Source: Acidipropionibacterium acidipropionici (lineage in GTDB: Bacteria; Actinomycetota; Actinomycetes; Propionibacteriales; Propionibacteriaceae). Taken from it: a DNA stretch of 64,000 nt. Location of the stretch: positions 897,551-961,550 of the forward strand of contig NZ_CP013126.1 in the NCBI RefSeq assembly GCF_001441165.1. Direction: 5' to 3'. Position 1 is the first letter of the stretch; each line of letters begins with the position of its first letter. Under the pieces are notes generated by a model. The model had not been told where the DNA came from, did no database searches, and saw only the letters and a program-made list of their open reading frames with translations. Below, one piece after another: positions 28,031 through 35,647 of the stretch. Position numbers and translations under genes: made by a program.

Positions 28031-28095
28031 GAGATCTGCCACGACACGGCCGCGGGGTGGACTATCCATTCCGCCCGGCTGTCAGGGCAGAACTC
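28031..28095. repeat. 65-bp dyad element, copy 4
   Basis: Begins GAGATCTGCCACGACACGG, has the centre GGGTGGACTATCC, and ends GGGCAGAACTC. It lies 26 bases after the glycosyltransferase stop and is paired with copy 5, which starts 91 bases later. Confidence 0.88.
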
Positions 28096-28121
28096 GTTCC
28101 GAGGCCTGGGCTGGCCGCAAT

Positions 28122-28186
28122 GAGATCTGCCACCACGACGGCGCGGGCTGGATTATCCGCTCGGCGCCGCTGTGGTGGCAGAACTC
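28122..28186. repeat. 65-bp dyad element, copy 5
   Basis: Begins GAGATCTGCCACCACGACGG, has the centre GCTGGATTATCCGC, and ends GTGGTGGCAGAACTC. Its arms GCCACCAC and GTGGTGGC pair with each other although they differ from those of copy 1, a compensatory change. Confidence 0.88.
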
Positions 28187-28238
28187 ATTCGCAGATGGAC
28201 CGGCTCAGGCCCAGGTGCGGCCCTGGCCCCGGCCTTGA

Positions 28239-29518
28239 TCAGGCGAGCTGACCCACCACCTTCGCGGCGGAGGTGCGTCTGGCCCGGTTGACCGCGAGCA
28301 GACTCGTCACCCCGCCGATCACCAGCCACAGGATGATGGTGACGAAGGACCCGAAGCTGGGCGCATTGCCCGTCAGGATCGCGGTCACCCCTTCCATGGC
28401 GGGTTTCAACGGCGAGATGCTGTGCACCGTACTGATCGGTTTCGGTACGGCGCTCACGAGTCCGACGGCGGCTGCCACGATGAAGAAGAGCAGCGAGATG
28501 AACCGGCCTGCCGCGTGCAACCAGGCGGCCAGAGCGTGGTTGACGGCCAGGCACATCGCCCCGACCAGGAGAAGCATCCCGAACAGTGCGAGGGTGCGGC
28601 CAGCCGACAGATCGGTGGCCAGCGACGCGATGATCGTCAGGCCCAGGGCGCTGATCCCGGTGACCAGGGCGCCGGTGGACATGGAGCTCCACAGCAGCTT
28701 GAGGGAGGACTTCGAGGAGGTCAGCACCCGCGACGGCACGGTGCGGGCCACCAGCCACATGGCCAGGGCGCCGAGCCACAGGCCCAGGATGACGATGAGG
28801 GAGACCACCCAGGCGGAGGTGCCCATCGGGTTGGTGTCCGCATTCACCGGGGTGGAGACCACATCGGAGAGCTTCTCCCGGTCGGCCGCCGAGTAGGTCG
28901 GGACCTGCTTGGAGCCCTTCTGGAGCTCGGTGGAGAAGGTGTTGACGCCCTTCGCGTACTTGGTCGCGCCCTGGGAGAGCTGCACCTGGCCGTCGTAGAA
29001 CTTGTCGACACCCTGGGCGCTCTGGTGCACCCCGTCGGCAAACGTCCCGACCCCCGAGACGTACTGCGAGATCCCGGAGGACAGGGTGGGCATCTGCTGA
29101 TTCAACTTGTGCACTCCGGCGGTGTACTGGGAGACCCCGGAGGTGTACTGGGAGACTCCGGTGGACATCGCAGAGGCTCCGGTCGCGAGCTTGTGGACAT
29201 TCGTCTGCAGAGGCTTCATCTGGGCCTGGATCTGCTTCTGGATCGTCTGAGGCAGGGCCTTGAGCTGGGCCACAAGCTCGTCGATGCCCGTCGCGACACC
29301 ATTCGAGAACGTCTGGGCTCCGTCATTTGTCGCCTTCGCACCACCGATCAGCGACTTCTCCTCGTCGTCGCTGCCGAGCCCCTGTGCAGCGGTCGTCGTG
29401 CCGGCCTTCACCCCCGCGGCTATCAGCTGGTCCGAGCCCGGTGCGGCGCAGGCCTGCGGACTCTTCTGGCACACCCCTTGCACGATCTTGTTGATATCGG
29501 CCGGTGGCATGTCCGTCT
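28239..29518 (-). pseudogene. YhgE/Pip-family membrane protein, 3' part (split by IS)
   Basis: C-terminal portion of a YhgE/Pip protein, about 425 codons with no start of its own. The first half is the typical extracytoplasmic coiled region with repeating SxGVSQYxxGV and QSAQGVDKFYDGQVQLSQGA units. The second half holds about six membrane helices, from WVVSLIVILGLWLGALAMWLV to FVTIILWLVIGGVTSLLAV. An IS of about 1.33 kb separates it from the 5' part at 30851-31917. A TGA lies just inside the element in this frame. The nearest in-frame ATG is 29510, with no ribosome site. Confidence 0.88.
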
Positions 29519-30850
29519 TGCCTCATGTCAAGATGTCCGGATGAGCGCAGCGCTTGCCTCAGCTGAAATGTCCGGATGGAGATGAGTCAGGCGGCGGGTT
29601 GGTCGGTCTGGGTGCGACGTTCGGCTAGGCGGATGAGCTGGTTCTGGATGTCGGTGATCCGCCGGGCCAGATCGGCGGGGTTGAGCCTGTCGTGCTCGGC
29701 TGCCAGGCGGGCCCGTGTGGCGGGGTCCAGGACACCGGAGTCGACCAGCCGCTGGTAAGGGGTCTTGGGCTTGTCGTAGACCCGCTTCTTGCGCCCCGCG
29801 GAGGTGGTGGTCCAGCCGATGGCCTTGACGCAGGGCAGTAGGTGGTTCTTGCGGGCCATCACCAGGGGCCACAACTGGTTGAGCAGCTGAAGCTCGGTTG
29901 CGGTCTCGTAGCGGTATCTGAAGGCGTGGCGGCGGACCCAGTCGCCGTTGCGCTGCTCGACGTGGGCGTTGTCGTTCTTCTTGTAGGGCCGCGAGCGGGA
30001 CATCGCGATGTCGTGGCCCTTCGCCCAGTCGATGAGGCCCCAGTTGATGAACTCCGACCCGTTGTCGACGTGGACCTCCGCCACGGGCACGGGCATCTGG
30101 TCGACGATCCGGTCCATGCCGGCCCCGATGTGGACGAATGCCTTGTTCTTGACCGTGGTCAGGACCGTGTAGCCGGAGACGGGCAGGGTGGCCGACAAGG
30201 TCCACAGGAATTCCCCGACCAGGGTGTGGCCGCAGTGGGCCACGGTGTCGACCTCTACCAGCCCGGGATCGGTGATCGGCCCGTCCAGGCTGGTGCGCAG
30301 CGGCACCGCGGCACGCAGGATGTGAGGGGCGGGTCGGGTGGCTGACAGGCCGGCGGCCGGGTAGGCGGCGTCCTTGAAGGGTTTCAGGTACCTGTCGATG
30401 GTGGCCGCCGACATGGAGCGCAGTTCGGTCAGCACCGCGGGGGTGGCCCGGCGGGTGACTTTCCCGAACTCCTTGAAGCGTTCCAGCCTGTTCAGGGTGT
30501 CGTCCATCACGGGGGCCAGGTACTTCCCGGAGGGCTGACCCGTCACGCTCCACACGTGCTGGAGGACCTTCACGGCGTCGTAGGAGTACTTGCGGGGCCG
30601 GGGCCGGCGCTTCTGCTGGGACGCGGCACCTTTCCGCGTCAGGGCTGCCCGGATCGCGCGGCGGGCGTGGTCACGGGTCCAGCCTGTGGTGGCGGTCAGG
30701 GAGTCCAGCAGCACCGACTTGTCCTTCTTCGATGCGGCCCGGTACTGGTGGGCGTACTTCTTGGTGATCTCACGGCGTGCGGCCATCGACAGCTCCCGAT
30801 CCATGGCCCGGGCCTACACCGTCAGTACGCGGACATCCTCATCTGAGGCA
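29519..30850 (-). mobile_element. Insertion sequence with rve-type transposase, inserted in yhgE
   Basis: About 1332 bp. The proposed ends are imperfect inverted repeats: the left end TGCCTCATGTCAAGATGTCC and the right end read inward as TGCCTCAGATGAGGATGTCC. A second left-end copy, TGCCTCAGCTGAAATGTCCG, starts at 29555. No convincing target duplication was found, so the limits may be off by some bases. It carries a single transposase gene and interrupts the yhgE coding frame. Confidence 0.8.
29587..30804 (-). CDS. DDE integrase-type (rve) transposase
   Basis: A 405-residue transposase. The N-terminal third is a basic DNA-binding region (ATTGWTRDHARRAIRAAL, then RPRPRKYSYDAVKVLQ). The catalytic core has Asp in LVEVDTVAHCG, Asp in AEVHVDNGSEFINW and Glu in NDNAHVEQRNGDWVR, with 35 residues between the last two, i.e. 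a DD35E arrangement. This puts it in the retroviral-integrase superfamily; IS481-like or an unclassified group (ISNCY) are both possible. All three catalytic acids are present and the frame is intact, so it may be active. Confidence 0.9.
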   Translation of the reverse strand: MDRELSMAARREITKKYAHQYRAASKKDKSVLLDSLTATTGWTRDHARRAIRAALTRKGAASQQKRRPRPRKYSYDAVKVLQHVWSVTGQPSGKYLAPVMDDTLNRLERFKEFGKVTRRATPAVLTELRSMSAATIDRYLKPFKDAAYPAAGLSATRPAPHILRAAVPLRTSLDGPITDPGLVEVDTVAHCGHTLVGEFLWTLSATLPVSGYTVLTTVKNKAFVHIGAGMDRIVDQMPVPVAEVHVDNGSEFINWGLIDWAKGHDIAMSRSRPYKKNDNAHVEQRNGDWVRRHAFRYRYETATELQLLNQLWPLVMARKNHLLPCVKAIGWTTTSAGRKKRVYDKPKTPYQRLVDSGVLDPATRARLAAEHDRLNPADLARRITDIQNQLIRLAERRTQTDQPAA

Positions 30851-31917
30851 CGTGCTGCCGCATCCGGACCTTTTACGTGAGTCTCGTCGATGTCTTCCAT
30901 TTTGTTCTGGTACTGCTTTAGACTGGAGTGAACTTCGCTGGTGCCCTTGGCCACCCCAGCCGCACCAGTCTTCATCTGCTCGAGCTTCGCCAGATCTTCC
31001 TTGCTCAGACCCGCACTGGAGGAGCCCGAGGTCATGCCGCTTGGATCCTGAAGTCCCTTGTCCAAGGCATTCAGGCCAGTCGACAACTGCGAGACCCCGG
31101 AACCCAGCTGGCTCCCGCTGCTGGCCAGCTTCTGGCCGTTCGTGTCCAGGGTGTTGATCCCGGTGGAGAGCTGCTTCACACCGGTGGTGAGCTGGCTCCC
31201 GTTGCTCGCCAGCGTCTGACCACCCTTGTCCAGCTGCTTCATCCCGTTGTTCAGCTGGTAGGCGCCGTTCGTGGACTGATTGATCCCGCTCTTCAGCCCG
31301 GCGGCACCGGTGTCCAGCTGCTTGGCTCCCTTCGCCAGGGACACCATCGAATTCGCCGACTTGTTGAATCCGATATAGATATTGTCCAGATACTGGCTGT
31401 TGAGGGTCTTGTTCATCTCCCTCTCGGCCGCCTGAGCCGTCATTCTGGCGATCGTCGTGTCGGTGACCGGGGCCGAGTCCGACGTCTTCACGTCGATCCT
31501 CGCCGAATTCGCGGCATCGGCCTTGTTCGCCGAGTACGACGTCGCGTCCTTCGAGAAGGACTTCGGGATGGTGACGACGGCCGCATAGGTGCCGTCCTTG
31601 AGCCCGTCCGAAGCCTTGCTCGAATCGGTGAGCTCCCAGGCGATGTTGCGCCCGTCCGTCGTCTGGGTGTCGGACTTGATGAGCCCACCGGACAACTGCC
31701 GGCCCAGCGGCACCTGCTGCCCGTTGAGCTTGACCCCGGCGTCCTCATTCACGACGGCGGCCTTCACCTGACCGAGCCGGTCGGTCATCTTCCAGGTGGT
31801 GCCGATCAGCCCGGCGGCCACCAGCAGGGGCACCAGGATCAGTGCGACCACCGACGGGATGCTCAGGGTGATGGTCGAGTGCGACCGCTCGGCGCGCGGC
31901 ATTGAGAAGCGTGACAT
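30851..31917 (-). pseudogene. YhgE/Pip-family membrane protein, 5' part (split by IS)
   Basis: N-terminal 355 codons of the disrupted YhgE/Pip gene. One membrane helix (ITLSIPSVVALILVPLLVAAGLIG) is followed by the conserved extracytoplasmic start VKAAVVNEDAGVKLNGQQVPLGRQLSGGLI and by heptad-like repeats (GAKQLDTGAAGLKSGINQ, LTTGVKQLSTGINTLD). The frame runs 12 codons into the IS and stops at 30814, so a truncated protein lacking the membrane bundle could still be made. Its ATG overlaps the stop of the MMPL gene by one base (TGATG). Together with the 3' part, the intact gene would have coded for about 780 residues, normal for the family. Confidence 0.88.
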
Positions 31918-34772
31918 CAGCGCGTCCCTTCAGTGGAGGGGTCAACAGTTCTGGGACGGACGGCGGTCGCCACGTCCGGCGACTCGGGAATCGAGTCCTG
32001 GGAGCGGCCGGGCTCACCGGGAGCCGGCGCCGCGACGGCCTCCGGGGACGCGTCCCCGAGCACCGGGCCGCCCTGGTAGGGCGCCTCGGTGGCGACCAGC
32101 TCGCCGAACCCGTCGGGCCGCGCCCAGTCGAGCCGCCGGGCCCGCTGGGCGCCCAGCAGCACCCCGGTCGCCCCGCGCTTGCGGGCGTTGTCGCACAGGT
32201 GGGCCAGGGCCGCCCGGTCGTCGGGATCGACGATCCGGTCGGCGTGGTCGACGACCACCATCCTGGTCTCGGGGCGCAGCGCCTCGCGCAGCCGACCCGC
32301 CAGGCCGTCGGCCTCGGCGGCGTCCACGAAGGACACCAGCCGACGCACCTTCGCGGCCCGGTCGGGCAGCAGCTCGCCGGCCGACCGGCAGGTTCCCTCG
32401 TCGAGGGCCAACCGGCCCGACAGGGCCAGCAGCAGCCCGGTCACCGGCCCTGTGGGCCCGACCACGGCCTGCACCTCGCCGGGCTCGACGTGGGCGTCGA
32501 CGTCGCTGAACAGTCCGTGAACGGCCAGCTTCTCGCCGTGCACCGCCTCGGTGTGGGACGCCGTCGGCCATTCGGCGAGCTTGGCCTCGCGGGTCACGGC
32601 CTCACCCTCGATGTCGAGGACGGGCATGTGCCGATCCAGCCATTTCGGCACCCACCAGGCCTTGTCGCCGAGCAGGGTGAGAACGGCCGGAACGAAGGTC
32701 ATCCGCACCAGGAAGGCGTCCACCAGGATGCCGACGGCCAGCGCCAGGGCGATCTCGCGCAGCGCGTTCATCCCCTCGGGGATGAAGAAGGCGAAGACCG
32801 AGAACATGATCACGGCGGCCGCCGTCACCACCTTGCCGGAGTGGATGAAGCCGTCGATGACGGCCTCCTTGGCGTCCATCCCGTGGGTGTAGGACTCGCG
32901 CATCCGCGACACCAGGAAGACCTCGTAGTCCATCGCCAGGCCGAAGAGGATGCCCATCACGACGATCGGCATGAAGGAGATGATCGGCACGGCCTTGTCC
33001 ATATTGATGATGCTCAACCCGATCCCCCGGTTGAACACCAGCTGGGAGACGCCGAGCGCCGAGCCGGCGCTCAGCAGGTAGCCGACCGTCGCCTTGATGG
33101 GCACCGCGATCGATCTGAACACCACCGTCAGCAGCACCAGGCACAGGCCGATGACGAAGATGCCGAAGGGCACCAGAGCTCCCCCGAGCTGGTCGGAGAC
33201 GTCGATCTGGATGGCCGTCTGGCCGGTGACGCCGGTGTCGACGTCATATTCGTCCTGCCACTTCGACTGCTGGTCGCGCAGCCGGGTCACCAGGTCCGAG
33301 GTGGCCTCGTCGGAGGGGCCGGTGTCGGGGATCACCTGGATCATCGCGGTGTCGGCGTTCTGGTTCGGCAGGGCGGTGGGCACCTGCTTGACGCCGGGGA
33401 GGGCCTCGATGTCCTTCTTGAGATCCTTGATGACGCCCATCGGGTCGTCGGAGTTGACGATGTCGGCGGTGACGATGATCGGCCCGTTGAACCCCTCGCC
33501 GAATTTCTCGGTGAGCGCGTCGTAGGTCTGGCGCGAGGGGGTGCCGACGGCGTCCTCCGCGGCGCTGGGCAGGGAGAGGTGGAGGTCCTTCATCGGGATG
33601 GCCAGGGATCCGACCCCGACCACGACGACCAGGACGGTGACCAGCGGCACCTTGGTGACGACGCGCACCCACCAGCCGAAGATCCCGCCGGGGCGGGATC
33701 CCTCGCCCTTCGCGGGCTTCTTGGCCCGCCGTCCGACCCGGCGCTTCCTCGGCGTCATCCGGGCGCCCATCAGGCCCATGAAGGCGGGCAGCATGGTGAG
33801 CGCGATGAGCACGGCCAGGGCGACGCCGATGGCCGCGAAGATGCCCATCACGGTCAGGAAGGGGATGCCGGCGATCGACAGCCCCACCAGGGCGATGATA
33901 ACGGTGGTGCCGGCGAAGATCACCGCAGATCCGGAGGTGGCCACCGCCCGGGTGGCGGAGGTCTCGGGATCGACGCCGTCGGCCAGCTGGTCGCGGTGCC
34001 GCGACAGGATGAACAGGGCGTAGTCGATGCCGACGGCCAGGCCGAGCATGACGGCCAGCATCGGGGTGGTGGAGTTGACGTCGGTGAAGTTGGCGAGCAG
34101 CAGTGTGAGGCAGGCCGATATCCCGACGCCGATGATGGCGGTGACGATGGGCATCCCGGCGGCGATGAGGGATCCGAGGGTGATGAACAGCACCACCAGG
34201 GCGACGATGACGCCGAGGGCCTCGGTGACGCCCAGCGAGGGCAGGGTGGCGCCGAAGGCCTGGCCGCCGACGTCCACCTTCGTGCCCTTCGGCATGGAGT
34301 CCTGGATCTTCTTGCCGGCATCCTGGAGGGCCTGTTTGTCAGAGCTGGGGAAGGACATCGAGGTCTGGTCGCCGACGTCGACCTGGATGACGGCGGCGGT
34401 CTTGTCCGAGCTCACCATCCCGTCGACGTAGTCGCCCCACGGGGAGGTGGCGGACTTCACGAAGTCCAGCTTGTCGAGGTCCTTGACCCCCTGCTCGATC
34501 TTGGGCTTGTTGACCTGCGACTCGACCGAAGCCCCGTCGGGGACGGTGACCACGACGTTGGCCGTGAGATCGGCGGCCTGCGGGAAGACGGCCTTCATGT
34601 GATCCATGGCGGTCTGTGAGGGCGCGCCGGGGATGGTGAAGGAGTCGTCGAAGGACCCCCTGAATCCCAGCGTCAGCGCCCCGAGGGCCACCAGAACCGC
34701 AAGCCAGACGCCAATCACCGTCTTGCCGCGGTGGAAGCACCAGGCGCTCAGATCGTGCAGGAAGGAGGACAT
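31917..34772 (-). CDS. MMPL-family transporter with a C-terminal degenerate ABC ATPase domain
   Basis: A 951-residue protein. Residues 1-735 form a standard MMPL/RND lipid or hydrophobe exporter: 11-12 helices in two repeats, with LAVGIDYALFILSRHRDQL and LFGLAMDYEVFLVSRMRESY in the core helices. Residues about 765-915 look like an ABC nucleotide-binding domain: LFSDVDAHVEPGEVQAVVG, then GPTGPVTGLLLALSGRLALDEG where a Walker A would be, and ETRMVVVDHADRIVDPDDRAAL where Walker B and the D-loop would be. The Walker lysine and the ABC signature are lost, so ATP hydrolysis is unlikely. It is co-transcribed with yhgE and divergent from a TetR gene across a palindromic operator. GAGGTG precedes the ATG. 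Confidence 0.88.
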   Translation of the reverse strand: MSSFLHDLSAWCFHRGKTVIGVWLAVLVALGALTLGFRGSFDDSFTIPGAPSQTAMDHMKAVFPQAADLTANVVVTVPDGASVESQVNKPKIEQGVKDLDKLDFVKSATSPWGDYVDGMVSSDKTAAVIQVDVGDQTSMSFPSSDKQALQDAGKKIQDSMPKGTKVDVGGQAFGATLPSLGVTEALGVIVALVVLFITLGSLIAAGMPIVTAIIGVGISACLTLLLANFTDVNSTTPMLAVMLGLAVGIDYALFILSRHRDQLADGVDPETSATRAVATSGSAVIFAGTTVIIALVGLSIAGIPFLTVMGIFAAIGVALAVLIALTMLPAFMGLMGARMTPRKRRVGRRAKKPAKGEGSRPGGIFGWWVRVVTKVPLVTVLVVVVGVGSLAIPMKDLHLSLPSAAEDAVGTPSRQTYDALTEKFGEGFNGPIIVTADIVNSDDPMGVIKDLKKDIEALPGVKQVPTALPNQNADTAMIQVIPDTGPSDEATSDLVTRLRDQQSKWQDEYDVDTGVTGQTAIQIDVSDQLGGALVPFGIFVIGLCLVLLTVVFRSIAVPIKATVGYLLSAGSALGVSQLVFNRGIGLSIINMDKAVPIISFMPIVVMGILFGLAMDYEVFLVSRMRESYTHGMDAKEAVIDGFIHSGKVVTAAAVIMFSVFAFFIPEGMNALREIALALAVGILVDAFLVRMTFVPAVLTLLGDKAWWVPKWLDRHMPVLDIEGEAVTREAKLAEWPTASHTEAVHGEKLAVHGLFSDVDAHVEPGEVQAVVGPTGPVTGLLLALSGRLALDEGTCRSAGELLPDRAAKVRRLVSFVDAAEADGLAGRLREALRPETRMVVVDHADRIVDPDDRAALAHLCDNARKRGATGVLLGAQRARRLDWARPDGFGELVATEAPYQGGPVLGDASPEAVAAPAPGEPGRSQDSIPESPDVATAVRPRTVDPSTEGTR

Positions 34773-34874
34773 GCATCACCTCAGAGTCATCGTCATCGGT
34801 CGCCGCGAACCACACTACGTACCGCCCTGACCGGCGCCCGGGGAATCTCGATGCGTGGCCGTACTCAATACGGG

Positions 34875-34908
34875 AGTGTATCCGATACGGAATCGTATCG
34901 GATACACT
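34875..34908. promoter_or_regulatory. Perfect 34-bp palindromic operator (TetR type)
   Basis: Arms AGTGTATCCGATACG (34875-34889) and CGTATCGGATACACT (34894-34908) flank GAAT with no mismatch. The site lies in the divergent gap between the MMPL gene (start 34772) and the TetR gene (start 34939). The geometry suits binding of two TetR dimers and control of both promoters. Confidence 0.8.
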
Positions 34909-34938
34909 GTCGGATGCGAACCGAGGAGAGGAGGGCCG

Positions 34939-35592
34939 ATGTCCAATGTCGCCACGTCTCGCAACGAGGACTGTGAAGAGATGCCACGGGTGAGTGCCCG
35001 GCGGGCCGCCACCAGGGAACGACTGGCCGAGGCCGCGATCCGGATCTTCGCCCGCAAGGGGGTGGAGGGCGCGACAGTGGAGGAGATCTGCGACGATGCG
35101 GGTTTCACACGGGGCGCCTTCTACTCGAACTTCGAGTCGAAGAACGCGCTGTGCATCGACGTCCTGCAGCGCTGCATGGGCAGCACGCTCGAGGCCCTCA
35201 CAGTGGAACTGCCGAGCGTGACCGACACGGATCTACCGGTCGCGGAGAAGCTCGACATGGCCATCCGCCTGGCGACCCGGACCGTCTCGGGTGATCCGGA
35301 CACGATCATGGCCATCAACGAGATCCGCCTCCAGGCTGTCCGCGATCCTGAGCTGCGCCCCGCCTATCTGGCCTTCAACTCGTCCACCGAGCCCGTCCTC
35401 CATGACCCGGTCTCCGACGTCATCGCGGCCAACGGCGTCCACACCGGCATCCCTGTGGCCGACCTGCTCAGCATCCTCGGCACGCTCTACGAGCAGCAGA
35501 TGATCGAGGCCGTCATCGCCGAGGCTCCGGACAGGACGGCGATCGTCAGCGAGAAGATGACCACCCTGCTGAAAGCCCTGATCACGGACTAA
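34939..35592 (+). CDS. TetR-family regulator of the MMPL/YhgE operon
   Basis: A 217-residue regulator. The helix-turn-helix at about 20-65 reads RERLAEAAIRIFARKGVEGATVEEICDDAGFTRGAFYSNFESKNALCIDV. The remainder is a helical ligand domain without a known signature. ATG 34939 is chosen because GAGGAGAGGAGGG precedes it; the frame runs 28 codons further upstream through the operator. It is divergent from the MMPL-yhgE operon and probably represses it and itself through the 34-bp palindrome. Confidence 0.88.
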   Translation: MSNVATSRNEDCEEMPRVSARRAATRERLAEAAIRIFARKGVEGATVEEICDDAGFTRGAFYSNFESKNALCIDVLQRCMGSTLEALTVELPSVTDTDLPVAEKLDMAIRLATRTVSGDPDTIMAINEIRLQAVRDPELRPAYLAFNSSTEPVLHDPVSDVIAANGVHTGIPVADLLSILGTLYEQQMIEAVIAEAPDRTAIVSEKMTTLLKALITD

Positions 35593-35647
35593 GGGAGGCC
35601 TCAGGCCGCTAGCCTTCGAGCAACCGCCAGGCGACGAAGGAGTCACG

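Noticed and set aside
29519-30850. Target-site duplication for the IS in yhgE
   Set aside because: Several candidate direct repeats (CCTCAT, CCTCA-CTGA) were tried, but none restores the yhgE frame with consistent ends.
31902-34619. 900-codon open frame antisense to the MMPL gene
   Set aside because: Low-complexity Asp/Gly/His translation; the MMPL frame has clear domains.
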